Assembly: GCF_021462225.1 (NCBI RefSeq)
Contig: NC_061817.1
Location: forward strand, 16,335,810 to 16,399,809
From: Girardinichthys multiradiatus
Taxonomy: Eukaryota > Chordata > Actinopteri > Cyprinodontiformes > Goodeidae
Direction: 5' to 3'
Length of the DNA stretch: 64,000 bases
Position numbers and translations under genes: made by a program. Shown piece after piece: positions 48,401 to 59,419 of the stretch (position 1 is the first letter of the stretch; every line of letters starts with the position of its first letter). The notes below the pieces were generated by a model that did not search any database, was not told the DNA's origin, and saw only the letters and a program-made list of their open reading frames with translations.

Positions 48401-49136
48401 CAGTTGTGGTACCAAGAGCGTAACAAGAACCTACTTAAATTACGGACACCCCAAAGTGACTGTGACAAGATCTTATGGATCCATCCTGTGGTGGACACCA
48501 CCTTCCCAAAGGGATAGGCCTTGTACTGATGTCAGGCATTATATCATACATCAGGCAGGAGCCAGTCCCTATAGAAGTTTTGTGAAATTTCTGTTCAGTT
48601 ACATATATTTGGGAGCTACACTCTTGACCTCTTCAAGACCCTGCAAAGAATATTGTGTTCTGAGTATTTTAATGTCATAGTGCTTCTTCAATCTGATGTG
48701 AAGTGGAAGTCAGAGTTTTCATACAATAGTAAAACAGTAAAACAGGATGACCCAACAACTTTATATGTTGTTACATTTTTTTGTCAGTTTGAGGAAAAAT
48801 GCAATGTCTTTTATGATCGAAGTAGTTTAAATGTAACCTGCGGAAATCACATGGCATCTAAATAGGGAGAACTGAGAAAGACGTTTCCAGGAAATACATT
48901 TGACCCTTCTCTGTTTCCACACACAGAAAATCCAGGTGCTGATCACAGTGTACGACTATGACAAACTGGGCAGCAATGATCCCATCGGCAAGTGCTGGAT
49001 TGGATATGGCGCTTCAGGTGTCGGGCTGCGCCACTGGTCAGACATGCTGGCCAATCCCAGACGTCCTGTGGCACAGTGGCACACACTGTTGCCAGAGGAG
49101 GAGGTTGATGCTGCTCTGAAGGCCCCCATCCGCTAA
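36497..49136 (+). CDS. syt5: Synaptotagmin, SYT5-like
   Basis: Eight coding exons: 36497-36638, 37977-38164, 44597-44680, 46189-46356, 46445-46612, 46691-46808, 46889-47022 and 48927-49136 (stop 49134-49136); 403 residues, all GT-AG. The protein is the Ca2+ sensor type that sits in secretory or synaptic vesicles and triggers SNARE-mediated fusion. Residues 1-47 form an acidic, proline-rich luminal end ([13 protein letters not shown]), 51-72 the membrane anchor ([20 protein letters not shown]), followed by a Lys/Arg-rich linker to about 110. C2A has all five Asp ligands (153, 159, 211, 213, 219), and so does C2B (284, 290, 344, 346, 352); C2B also has the KKKK patch (305-308) that binds PIP2. 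It ends ALKAPIR. The start is the first ATG after the acceptor at 36471-36474; a second in-frame ATG lies at 36506. Identity as SYT5 rather than SYT1/2 rests on the short luminal end, the anchor sequence and the troponin T neighbour. Confidence 0.92.
37095..37300 (+). mobile_element. Tc1 remnant in SYT5 intron 1
   Basis: Plus-strand text ccattgtgaaacatggcggt and cagcatcatgttatggggat is the eroded [12 protein letters not shown] block, and 37205-37270 matches the segment after it. Only this middle part of a transposase remains. Confidence 0.65.
38880..39845 (-). mobile_element. Tc1 fossil in SYT5 intron 2
   Basis: Minus-strand text in pieces: [19 protein letters not shown] (39140-39050 region), a decayed first half near 39250-39360 and further text to 39840 (cttttttcggactgattgatctc region). 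Frames are broken. The gap 38230-38880 holds nothing recognisable. Confidence 0.6.
39990..42456. mobile_element. Foldback DNA transposon with 0.7-kb inverted arms
   Basis: The left arm 39996-40746 and right arm 41727-42450 are inverse copies over about 720-750 bp, starting TATGGAGCTAAATTGGGGCC and, inverted, TGTGGAGTTAAATTGGGGCC. A direct repeat GAACTG flanks them (39990-39995 and 42451-42456), which fits a 6-bp target duplication. The outer 300 bp of each arm is a decayed array of a roughly 35-bp unit built on gtttgttcaaa and ttgaacctgaaaaataaaa. Inner arm parts are ordinary complexity. The 980-bp centre (40747-41726) has no convincing transposase, only a 68-codon open frame at 40744-40950 of unknown meaning. 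It lies in SYT5 intron 2. Superfamily is not proven; 6-bp duplications occur in IS3EU-type, Polinton and Dada elements. Confidence 0.85.
42569..44249 (+). mobile_element. Putative solo LTR or LTR-like block
   Basis: The block starts TGTTGGA and ends TCTAACA, a short inverted pair of the TG..CA type. It contains a CRE site TGACGTCA (42886-42893) 8 bases before a TATATA box (42902-42907), then a GC-richer leader, and an AATAAA at 43921-43926. That order (enhancer, TATA, polyadenylation signal, CA end) is LTR-like, and the base composition differs from the surrounding intron. No clean target duplication is seen and 1.68 kb is long for an LTR, so this is tentative. Confidence 0.35.
42886..42907 (+). 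promoter_or_regulatory. CRE plus TATA box
   Basis: A full CREB/ATF palindrome TGACGTCA and a TATATA string 8 bases later, on the SYT5 strand. It looks like a complete minimal promoter, presumably belonging to the inserted LTR-like block. Confidence 0.5.
44681..46188. other. SYT5 intron 3
   Basis: Mostly AT-rich. A piece at about 45630-45790 (aaaagcctctgcctgatggg; gatgagaaggatcttctgtg) resembles a decayed fish retroposon tail. Nothing else is recognised. Confidence 0.35.
47023..48926. other. SYT5 intron 7 with Tc1 remnant
   Basis: At about 47820-48010 minus-strand Tc1 text (ccatgatgctaccaccgcag) is visible. The remaining 48050-48900 includes a 114-codon open frame (48336-48680) that resembles no family I know and is not conserved-looking. 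Confidence 0.45.
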
Positions 49137-50190
49137 CATGACCCCTTACATGTAGAGTATATATGTACATTACTTTGGCACTTCTTTGTATTCATTAATG
49201 TGTGTGTGTATAACATTCATTTGCACTAAACAACAGATGAGTGTATATCCATTCTCACTAGTGAAGATGCACATTATCACAAAATAATCTTTTAAATGGC
49301 TCTGTAAGTAATAATGAAATCACACAGTTCCATATTGTTGTTTCCTCTTTGATGAGAGTAAATTGTGCCATGTTGTCATATGGTCTACAAATCTCAGAAT
49401 ACTGTATTATGTGCTTTAAATGAGAAATAAGAGACAGGACATTTATTTATAAAAATCTAAAAAAAGACTATTTCCCATAAACCCTCCTACTTTATATGAT
49501 TTAGATACTCTGAATGAAAACACTTCACAAATTCTGTTCTTAATAGATGTTTCAGACAGGAAGATTATTGGTTGTGCACCAGCTTCTACCTCCATTTATC
49601 ACGTTAAGAGTCTTTGGCTTCAGTGTTAATGGTTACCCCAATGCAAATATGAGGATGGTTTAAAGGTTCATAATAAAGCTTTTGCATAAACTGCTGTGAT
49701 GTTTTAGAGTTTGCAGTTGGTTTAAGAGAGCAAACGTTGACGTGGTCTTTTTAACAGAATCTTACTTCAAAAATCCTGTGTTATCTTTTTAGCATCTGAT
49801 TAGGATTTTGCAATGATGTCTTGAAAGTCCTAAGATCCTTTTAATCATCTCCTTAGAAGATATCACTAAATTCTGTACCGTCTGCTAAGAGGAAAACTGA
49901 CTGACACCAAAACATTGCTTACTTGAAATGTGTTTTTTCCTGCTCTGTTAATCTATAGGGCGCCTCTTCTTTGTCATTTAACGTACTGGATTTAAACTAG
50001 GTTGTTCCAGTTAAATGTGCTGTAGTCAGTTGTATGTTTGTTCTGTGTTTGAGGGAAGCCATTTCGTGAGTGGTCCTATTGTGCATGTGTGTTTGTTTCT
50101 TTTGAAAAAAAGGAAAATATATTTATGGTTTCACTTTCTATTTATTATATTGTGATTGTAAATAAATACTCAAATAAATAAAAAGAGACT
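49137..50190 (+). other. syt5: SYT5 3' UTR
   Basis: No further frame. Polyadenylation signals AATAAA occur at 49672-49677 and in a cluster at about 50160-50181 (aataaatactcaaataaata). The second cluster would give a 3' UTR of about 1 kb, common for synaptotagmins. Confidence 0.5.
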
Positions 50191-51300
50191 GATGGTTGGG
50201 TGGATTGATGGATTTGCATCTAAGAGCTTTAATACCTTCATATCCCTGCAGTTGCATGCAACCTGACAGTCACGCTCACACAAAGACTTTACAAGGCTTC
50301 AATGACACTTTATTTGAAACTGCTCAAAACAGTGGCTATTTTTCATATGTTCAGTTTGGCTCGCTGCCCTTGGTGTCATGGCCTAAGGGGGGCAAGAGCA
50401 CTAAAAATAATCAAACAACAGTTGGGGCCGCAGAAGCGTTTGCTTGCACAGACTGCAATTCTTGCCACTGGTTCTTGAAATATTCTAATTCTGAATGGAA
50501 ATGTGCTTTATAATATTAATCCATACCTTTAAAGCTTTTACGATTAAGTCAGCATGTTGTATAGTGTCACTAGTCCAATTTAGTATTTTAATTTAAGTAT
50601 TGTTTTTCTTATTTACGTGAGGTTTTACATGTTGAAGTTAGGGCAGCCATAAACAATTAATTTGATCACAGGGAGCATTCATGCTTTTATGGGTGTATCT
50701 GCGTGTTTGTAGACTGACTGTGATCAGGGAAACACTGGATTATTGGTGTGTCCTTATTAGTCCTTGACTCCTGCAGTGAGCTAAACATGTGAGGCAGGAA
50801 TTAAACTGGGGGAAGGGGCAGAAATCCTAATCACAATAAGAAAAAATGAGGTGAAGCTAAAAGAATTAAAAGTGACAAATTTTTACTGCTGTTATTTATC
50901 TCTTTTTTAACTTTCACTATGAGATATTCTTTTCTGCCTTCATTAAAAAAATATTCCTACATTTAACAATGCTATTTTATTTTTATATGAATCATATAAG
51001 GAACCGGAGGCTCATTTTCAGTCCTTCGTTTTATTAAATATAAATTTGGAATCACACTCAATTTCCCACAAATGATGCCACTTCTATTCCTAGATTTTAG
51101 TAGATGTTAGCTGTGCAACACAGACTATGTTGGTCAGCAGTAAACGCACAAGAGACTTTAAGTGTGAGGTGCTTTTATTAATTTTAAATTTTTTTGCACC
51201 TAATAATTGTAACTTTGTTAAGCAAGACTTCAAATGTTGACTTAATTGCTCTTACAATCAAATCTAGTTTATGAATAATTAAATAATAATTAAATTAATG
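50190..51300. other. Intergenic DNA without recognised features
   Basis: AT-rich sequence. A 105-codon open frame at 50196-50513 has no recognisable domain and I do not call it a gene. Confidence 0.35.
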
Positions 51301-51305
51301 CATGC

Positions 51306-51307
51306 GC

Positions 51308-51338
<31 letters not shown>

Positions 51339-51385
51339 GATATGTATATATATACATATATATATATATAGAGAGAGAGAGAGAC
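51306..51385. repeat. (TA)n/(GA)n compound microsatellite
   Basis: Interrupted TA runs with tacata and tagata variants followed by about six GA units. Confidence 0.9.
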
Positions 51386-51399
51386 AGATCCTCACAAAG

Positions 51400-54300
51400 A
51401 AACCTGTGGGTTTTATTGAGTCGCTTGTAAACAACGATTCAGGAAAAGAGGCCGGAGAGTAGGCGTCGGACTGGGTCTTCGGAGAAGAGGAAGCTGACTG
51501 CCTCTACCATCCATGATAATGTGTAACGTGAGGTCACTTCGCAACAAGTTAAATGAATTCTGACTTCTGACGAAAGGATGCTGTGAGTTCCAGGAGGCGT
51601 GTGTCAAGCTGATCATGGAAACCTGGCTACACCCCAAATTCCCTGACAGCTGTGTTGAAGTAGAGGGATTATCACATATACTGTCAGGGAAGAGCAGAGG
51701 GGGTCTGCCTGTACGTCAATGACAGTTGATGCAGGCAGTAGCCTACTCAGTGAGAGCTCAGATATGCAACCCAGACGTGGAACTGCTGTGTGTGAGTTTC
51801 AGGCCCTTCTATCTTCCCCGTGAGATCAGCAATATTAATATTTGTTCTTCGTATGTTCCTCCCAGAGCCAGTGCTTCTCTGGCTGCAGCCTTGATAACAG
51901 ACTGTGTACATGAACAACTGCAGCACACTCCAAACACTCCAATCCTCATAATGGGAGGTTTCAACCACTGCAATTTAAACATTGCTTTACATGGATTTAA
52001 ACAGTATATTTACTGTGTCACCAGGCGAAGTCACACTAGCTATGGCAATATAAACATGCCTACAGAGCCATAGCGAAACCACATTTGTCCAACTCGTACT
52101 CATCGTCTTCCGCTTATCCAGGACCGGGTCACGGGGGCAGTAGACTCAACAGAGACGCCCAGACGTCCCTCTCCCCATACACCTCCTCCAGCTCCTCCGG
52201 CAGGAGTCCATGGCGTTCCCAGGCCAGCTGAGAGACATAGTCCCTGCAGCCGTCCAGGAGGCATCCGGGATAGATGCCAGAGCCACCTCAACTGGCTCCT
52301 CTCGATGTGGAGGAGCAGCGGCTCTACTCCGAGCCCCTCCCGGATGGCCGAGCTCCTCACCCTATCTCTAAGGGAGTGCCCGGCCACCCTACGGAGGAAG
52401 CTCATTTCAGCCGCTTGTATCTGGGATCTTGTTCTTTCGGTCATGACCCAGAGTTCATGGCCATAGGTGAGGGTAGGAACGTAGACCGAGAGCTTCGCTT
52501 TTCGGCTCAGCTCTCTCTTCACCACAACGGACCGGAACAGTGCCCCCATTACTGCCGCAGCCGCACCGATCTGTCTGTCCATCTCCCTCTCCATTCTTCC
52601 TTCACTCTTGAAAAAGATCCCGAGATACTTAAACTCCTCCACTTGAGGCAGGAACTCCCCTCCAACCTGAAGAGGACAAGCCACCCTTTTCCGGTCAAGA
52701 ACCATGGAGAACTTGGAGGAGCTGATTTTCATCCCAGCTGCTTCACACTTGGCTGTGAACCACCCCAGTGCATGCTGTAGGTCTTGGCTAGATGGGGCCA
52801 GCAGGACCACGTCATCTGCAAAAAGAAGAGACAAAATCTACTGGTCCCCAAACCAGACCCCCTCTAGCCCTTGGCTGCGTCTAGAAATCCTGTCCATAAA
52901 TGTTATGAACAGGACCGGTGACAAAGGGCAGCCCTGCCGGAGTCCAACATACACCGGGAACAGGTCCGACTTAGTGCCGGCTATGCGGACCAAACTCCTG
53001 CTCCGCTCGTACAGGGACCCGCTGGCCCCTGATAAAGGGCCCCTGATTCCATACTCCTGGAGCACCCCTGACAGGGCACCATGAGGGACACAATCAAATG
53101 CTTTCTCCAGGTCCACAAAACACATGTGAACCAGTTGTGCAAACTCCCATAAACCCTCGAGTACCCTGTAGAGAGTATAGAGCTGGTCCAGTGTTCCACG
53201 GCCGGGACGAAAACCACACTGTTCCTCCTGAAGCCGAGGTTCGACTATCGGCCAGACTCCTCTCCAAAACCCTGGCATGTTCTGTGTTGACATTGTGATC
53301 TCGAAAAAATAAATCAAGATTTAACCCAATAAAAAGCCATACATAATAAAGGAGATTAAAGACTGCATCAACCAGAAAAAACAAGCTTTGATCGCCTAGA
53401 ATTAAAAACTGTACAAAAGGAGCTGAATCAGAATCTACAAAAAGCAAAAGAACACCACAAGAATGTTATCGAGGATAGTCTCCTATCTATGAACTCAAAA
53501 GAACTCTAGCACTCTAGCTGCTAATGTGGAACCATCACAAAAATATATCTATGCTGTGGATGAATTGCCCAAAGCAAATTAATTGAACACTTTCTATGGA
53601 CGGTTTGATAATCATGACTTCTCAGGTGAACATGACATAGTACTTGATGATCTGGTTCTAAATCAATGTGACAGGATTAAATTTGATAATATATCTGTCA
53701 ATAAGCAATTTAAACAGGTTAATGTCAATAAGGCCACAGGTCCAGATGGTCTCTGCTTTTCTATTTAGAACCTTTGCAGATGAATTAACACCTGCTTGAG
53801 GGCCACTTTTTCAGAAGTCTCTTGACACTCCCACAATGCCAATCACACAGTACCATCTCTGTGGAAAAGAGTAACAATTACACCTGTTGCTAAAAAGCGC
53901 CGTCCACAAGAGAACAAAGACTTTAGACCCATTGCTTTAACATCTATTGTGATAAGTGGCTCGAAAAACTAGTGGAAAGCTATCTGCAACTGGAAGTGGA
54001 TCCACAATTGGATCCTCACCAGTACACTTACAAAACCAAGAGAAGCACTGATGATGCCTGTAATGGCATAGTGCACCTAGTGGCTAAACACCTAGAAAAT
54101 CCCAGGACCTATGCTAGAGTGCTTTTTGTCAACTTTAGCTCAGCCTTTAATACTGTCCAGCCCCATGTCCTGACAACTTTGAAACAGATGAGTGTTGGCC
54201 CATATATCATCAAATGGTTTCACTCATTCCTCATTAATTGTTCCCAGCAGGTCAGGGTGAACAGGACTCTGTCTGATCCCCTCATCATCAGCACCGGCGC

Positions 54301-54965
54301 CCCCCAGGGGTGTGTCAGTTCACTGGTTGTGTTCACCCTATTTACCAATGACTGCATTTGTAATACACCCAGCAACTAGATGTTTAAGTTCTCTGATGAT
54401 ACAGCCATTCTCTGTCTCATGTCAGATCTAGCAGATTCAAAAACATACAAACAGCAGATCCAAGGTTTTGTTCAGTGGTGCGAGGTACACATCCTGATTC
54501 TTAATGTCCAAAAAACACAGGAAATTATCTTTGACCCAAAGTCTGTTGGAGACCACTCACCAGTGCTCATCCATCATCACATATTGCCCAGGTGGATTCT
54601 TATAAATACCTGGGAATACAAATAGACAAAAAACTCACATGGCATGCTCAGGGTGACTATCTCTGCACCAGGGTCCAGCAGCGACTGCACTTCCTCTGCA
54701 GGCTGAGGACCTTTGGTGTCAGTAAGAAGGATAAGCTGCTCTTTTACCATGCCGTAATAGTGAGCACGATCAGATACAGCATTTCAGCCTGGTTTGGTAA
54801 CTTGTCTGTCCTAAAGAAGGCCCAGCTCACCCAGCCTATACAAAGTGCTATGAAGCTGATGGGAGTCAAGCAGCACCCCTCGCTTCAGAACATTTTTGAC
54901 AAAACAATACCATCCATCCGTCCACATATGACTGTCTGTCTATCTGTATCTATAATTGTAGCTTG
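51400..54965 (+). mobile_element. Decayed L2/CR1-like LINE, broken by another LINE
   Basis: The endonuclease part lies at 51400-52090 (MRSLRNKL-like start, METWLHP, VSFRPFYLPREIS, SSYVPPRA, ILIMGGFNHCN). After the inserted LINE it continues at 53323-54960 with NVNKATGPDGL, then reverse transcriptase text: DPHQYTYKTKRSTDDA, ARVLFVNFSSAFNT, STGAPQGCVSSLVVF, then a catalytic box changed to FSDDTA, and the thumb (YKYLGIQIDKKLTW). Many stops and shifts. The catalytic box has Ser for Ala and the conserved VDFSSAFN Asp is Asn, consistent with long decay. Confidence 0.8.
52095..53322 (-). mobile_element. 5'-truncated LINE inserted in the L2-like LINE
   Basis: The minus strand encodes a second, different reverse transcriptase: 53317-52838 has QEEQCGFRPGRGTLDQLYTL, CFVDLEKAFDCVPHGAL and GLRQGCPLSPVLF; 52834-52100 has the catalytic LLFADDVVLLA, VEEFKYLGIFF and the thumb region LSRKAKLSVYVPTLTYGHEL and SLRDRVRSS. 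A frame change near 52836 separates them. The 3' end (inverse of ctcatcgtcttccgcttatc) abuts 52095. The endonuclease is absent, as usual for 5'-truncated insertions. The family is very common in fish; I do not assign the clade. Confidence 0.85.
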
Positions 54966-55218
54966 AATTGAGCTTCTTCCAGACTTTCTTAATCCAGCTT
55001 TTGTTTTTGTTACATCAACATGCAATGCCACTATTTCCCCACCTGAGGGCGAACTCTACTTTTGTTTTAGCAAAGCAGTGTTTTACCCTTATACAGGTCC
55101 TTCTCAAAATATTAGCATATTGTGATAAAGTTCATTATTTTCCATAATGTATTGATGAAAATTTAACATTCATATATTTTAGATTCATTCCACACTAACT
55201 GAAATATTTCAGGTCTTT

Positions 55219-55318
55219 NNNNNNNNNNNNNNNNNNNNNNNNNNNNNNNNNNNNNNNNNNNNNNNNNNNNNNNNNNNNNNNNNNNNNNNNNNNNNNNNNN
55301 NNNNNNNNNNNNNNNNNN
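55219..55318. other. Assembly gap (100 N)
   Basis: Exactly 100 N. Comparison with copy A (2879-2945) predicts that about 67 bases of the left inverted repeat are missing. Confidence 0.98.
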
Positions 55319-55442
55319 TTAAAAGGGTCTCTAAACGAGCTATGAACCTAATCACTGAATCAACGAGTTAACTCTAAACACCTGCAAAAGATTCCTGAGG
55401 CCTTTAAAACTCCCAGCCTGGTTATCACGCAAAACCCCAATC

Positions 55443-56445
55443 ATGGGTAAGACTGCCGACCTGACTGCTGTCCAGAAGGCCACTATTGACACCCTCAAGC
55501 AAGAGGGTAAGACACAGAAAGACATTTCTGAACGAATAGGCTGTTTCCCAGAGTGCTGTATCAAGGCAGCTCAGTGGGAAGTCTGTGGGAAGGAAAAAGT
55601 GTGGCAGAAAACGCTGCACAACGAGAAGAGGTGACCGGACCCTGAGGAAGATTTTGGAGAAGGGCCGATTCCAGACCTTGGGGGACCTGCGGAAGCAGTG
55701 GACTGAGTCTGGAGTAGAAACATCCAGAGCCACCGTGCACAGGCGTGTGCAGGAAATGGGCTACAGGTGCCGCATTCCCCAGGTCAAGCCACTTTGAACC
55801 AGAAACAGCGGCAGAATCACCTGACCTGGGCTACAGAGAAGCAGCACTGGACTGTTGCTCAGTGGTCCAAAGTACTTTTTTTGGATGAAAGCAAATTCTG
55901 CATGTCGTTCGGAAATCAAGGTGTCAGAGTCTGGAGGAAGACTGGGGAGAAGGAATGCCAAATGCCAGAAGTCCAGTGTCAAGTACCCACAGTCAGTGAT
56001 GGTCTGGGGTGCCGTGTCAGCTGCTGGTGTTGGTCCACTGTGTTTTATCAAGGGCAGGGTCAATGCAGCTAGCTATCAGGAGATTTTGGAGCACTTCATG
56101 CTTCCATCTGCTGAAAAGCTTTATGGAGATGAAGATTTCAGTTTTCAGCACGACCTGGCACCTGCTCACAGTGCCAAAACCACTGGTAAATGGTTTACTG
56201 ACCATGGTATCACTGTGCTCAATTGGCCTGCCAACTCTTCTGACCTGAACCCCATAGAGAATCTGTGGGATATTGTGAAGAGAACGTTGAGAGACTCAAG
56301 ACCCAACACTCTGGATGAGCTAAAGGCCGCTATCAAAGCATCCTGGGCCTCCATAAGACCTCAGCAGTGCCACAGGCTGATTGCCTCCATGCCACGCCGC
56401 ATTGAAGCAGTCATTTCTGCAAAAGGATTCCTGACCAAGTATTGA
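55443..56445 (+). pseudogene. Tc1 transposase with frameshifts
   Basis: The frame from ATG 55443 matches the intact-looking family protein. Against copy A it has an extra T near 55546 (ctgtttccc), a lost T near 55794 (ccactttgaacc), and two single-base losses near 55953-55965. Unlike copy A it has the sense codon CGA where copy A has a stop. The catalytic blocks read [17 protein letters not shown] and NPIENLW. It is inactive, but its errors differ from those of copy A. Confidence 0.9.
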
Positions 56446-56724
56446 GTGCATAACTGTACATGATTATTTGAAGGTTGACGTTTTTTGTATTAAAAATACT
56501 TTTCTTTTATTGGTCAGATGAAATATGCTAATTTTGTGAGATAGGAATTTTGGGTTTTCATGAGCTGTATGCCAAAATCATCCGTATTAAGACAATAAAA
56601 GACCTGAAATATTTCAGTTAGTGTGCAATGAATCTAAAATATATGAATGTTAAATTTTCATCATGACATTATGGAAAATAATGAACTTCATCACAACATG
56701 CTAATATTTTGAGAAGGACCTGTA

Positions 56725-57440
56725 TTTCACTCTTGAGAATTTGACCACATCCACTATATCTCAGCTTACCTATCTCATATCTCTCCATTCGTCAAGGTGC
56801 ATTAGTGAAAGCTTGACTTATTAACAACAGCAGCTGTACACTCCCTGATACAATCGAAACACTATCATAAACTGGACATGTGGAATGAGTGTTTTGTAGC
56901 TTCCCACACAGTCTACTGCACACTGCACAGCCGTTTTCATCAGTCAGTACAGGAGTGGTGAAAAAAAAGCTGATGCAATAGGCTGATTGTAGTCAACTGA
57001 AGTGACTGAGATTTTTAGAGCAATGTGAGAAGGACTCCCTTTTCCCATAACAATTTAATCTGTGGCAGTCAAGCATCTTTCAGATGGTAGGAAAAAGGAT
57101 TTTGACATAATTCTCATAGAATTCTAAGGCAGAGTACTAGCGCAGGACATGACCAAGATGTTCAAGATTGAAAGCAACTATGTGCCTCAACAAGCCAAAG
57201 CACTGACCTATTGAAAACAATAAATTCTTTCTGTAATTATGATGCCTGTTTGTGCTTTTTCCCACCAGGAATGTTGAAGGTTTGGATCCAGGCCCTCAAA
57301 ATGCCAGAGAAAAAAATTATTACTGCGTTGCTGTAGCTAAATGCTCATACTGGAAAGAACTAAGTAAGCAGTGGAAGCCCACTAACTCTTAGTAACAGGA
57401 CTTTAAGAAGAGGACTAAGAACTTTTAAGGAGTAAACCAT
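56725..57440. other. Intergenic DNA without recognised features
   Basis: No exon, RNA gene or clear repeat. It leads into a purine-rich run at about 57450-57560 (gaaaaggaaaaaaagaagca; agaaagagaaaagaatggag). Confidence 0.35.
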
Positions 57441-57769
57441 GACTTCCATGACAGAAATGAAAAGGAAAAAAAGAAGCACGAAAGAGAGAAAGGTGGGGTA
57501 AAAAGGAAAAGGGGACAGAAAGAGAAAAGAATGGAGGAAAGAAAGAAGGATGAAGAGAATACAAGATAACACCCTGCTTGCTTCTACACCTGTAGAAAGG
57601 TTTAGAATACCAGCTTTTTTACCAAAAATTGCATGGTACTTATCATTGCAAGATGTATTTAGTGGTAAATGCGGCTCAATATAGAACATTTGTGTATCTG
57701 TTAACACCAGAATCTAAACTCCTGTGGGTCTGAGTGTGAGTGCGCTTGTGCATACAAGGTTTCTCCATA

Positions 57770-58440
57770 AAAATATGCACACCGCCAAGCCCACCCAACC
57801 ATTCGCCCAGCGCCAGCAGCCCTAGCCCATCAGTTTGTGAGAGGGAAACATGTACCATCCGGGTAACAGGGCTGGGCAGGGCAACTGCTCCAGGCAAAGC
57901 ACATCCCACCAGCTGCCCAAGTGCAGGCAAAAGAGATGCTCCACCGCCCCACCCGACCGCCAACTGCAACCTGGCACCCGGTCAGGGGCAAGAGCCACAG
58001 AAGGAAGTATTGGAGAAAGGCCACCACAGCACACCAAGGACCGGGCACCCTGCCAACCCCACACCCAAACCTTTGCGGCACTCCAATGATGCACCTGCAC
58101 CCCAAGGCCCTACATGAGTACTAATGTGATGGAGTGGGTGGAGGGAGGTGTCCGGGGATGGGGAGGGAAGGACTGGGGGGCAAAATTCTCTCCTAGGGAA
58201 CCAGCTTTCCGGCTGACCCCAATAGGCATGCCTGTTCGCTGAGTTCCAACAAAGGATGGAGCTAAAGGCACATCCATCGGGCGAAAGGCTAGGGACAGGG
58301 ACCAGGCCGTGAGAACCAACCTAAAACCGGGACCAACACCCCCAGCCCCCCCGGAACCACGCATACACTCAAACCCCGATCCCCAGTCCCGATACAAGTC
58401 CCCTGCCCGAAGAAGCCAACAACTTTCCCTTTCACCTTTC
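57770..58440. repeat. GC-rich low-complexity block
   Basis: About 670 bases of C/A-rich, GC-rich text (caccgccccacccgaccgcc; aacacccccagcccccccgg) in an otherwise AT-rich region. It has long open frames on both strands and in several frames, which is what composition alone predicts. I think it is a non-coding repeat and cannot name it. Confidence 0.4.
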
Positions 58441-59159
58441 TGATGTGTTCCTTTAACACAGAAATAGTCCCGAGTCAGGCATTTTTTTAATCTGTGGGAC
58501 AATGTGAGTAAACAAATATATGTTGACTTCAACAGGTTCTGGAAACAATTACAGCATATGTAGACCACTTAAATTCTGTTTATGATATCGGTCTCTCTCC
58601 TCCTCTTTAATTCTCCCCTTCTGTCTTGCTTCATTGTGGGACTATTTTTAATCCAAAATAGTTCCATATAGGAGCTTTAAGCCTTTGTCACACTTTTATG
58701 ACTTTGCTTACTCAGTCATTTGCACCTGAGCCTCCATCTTATCTCCAGATGACAACGCTCATATTTCCAACCACCTCTATCAAGATAAACAGCCCCTCTG
58801 GAAACGCCTCAGTGCACACATTTGGCAGTTGAGAAGCGTAAACAACTCACCTTTTTCTGATCTTTTCGCCCTACTGCTTTCTGAGCATAAAAAGATGTTA
58901 TTTTTAACAACTTTGAGAACTTCATCACAGTTAGCAGATATAAAATGATTCACAGTTCCAGGTTTGAAACAAACAATCAGCTCTAAACCTAAACAGAAGA
59001 AACATTATGTAACTGCCAGAATGCCAGATATGGGGTGACGTTTGTAAAATTTCACAGCAATATTTTCTATTTAACCTGTTGTATGAAAAAAAAATGGGGG
59101 TTATTTTTCAATGTCATATTTTCTCCATGTTATTCATGCATTTATAAATGTCACAGTTC

Positions 59160-59405
59160 CAAACTAAATACTTAGTTCCAAGTTAACTATTTAGTTAGTA
59201 GGCTAAATATTTAGCTCAAAACTAAATATATTTATTAAGCAAGTTAAATCTTTTGTACAAACTAAATAATCAATTTGCAAGCTAAATATTTAGCTCATAC
59301 CTAAATATTTAATTTGGAGCTAAATATTAAACTTGCTAACTAAATGTTTAAGTTCGAGCTAAATATTTAGGTTCCAGTTAAATATTTAGTTTGGAGCTTA
59401 CATTC
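59160..59405. repeat. Palindromic ctaaatatttag array
   Basis: About fifteen imperfect, unevenly spaced copies of a self-complementary core ctaaatatttag, separated by short spacers such as ctcaaaa, ttggagc and cttgcaag, over 245 bases. Confidence 0.85.
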
Positions 59406-59419
59406 CGTGTAAGTTAAAA

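Larger units (their letters stand above)
55094..56722 (+). mobile_element. Tc1/mariner element (copy B of the 2.7-kb family)
   Basis: Bounded by TA (55092-55093 and 56723-56724), same ends as the element at 2744-4353. Its left inverted repeat is interrupted by the N run. Apart from single-base indels the text is nearly identical to copy A. Confidence 0.95.

Noticed and set aside
48336..48680. 114-codon frame in SYT5 intron 7
   Set aside because: No domain, no start context, and it lies inside an intron of a well-supported gene.
52274..53084. Plus-strand open frames of 126-168 codons
   Set aside because: They are antisense shadows of the minus-strand LINE reverse transcriptase.
57740..58568. 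Proline-rich open frames on both strands
   Set aside because: They overlap in several frames as expected from C-rich composition and lack splice sites or domain text.
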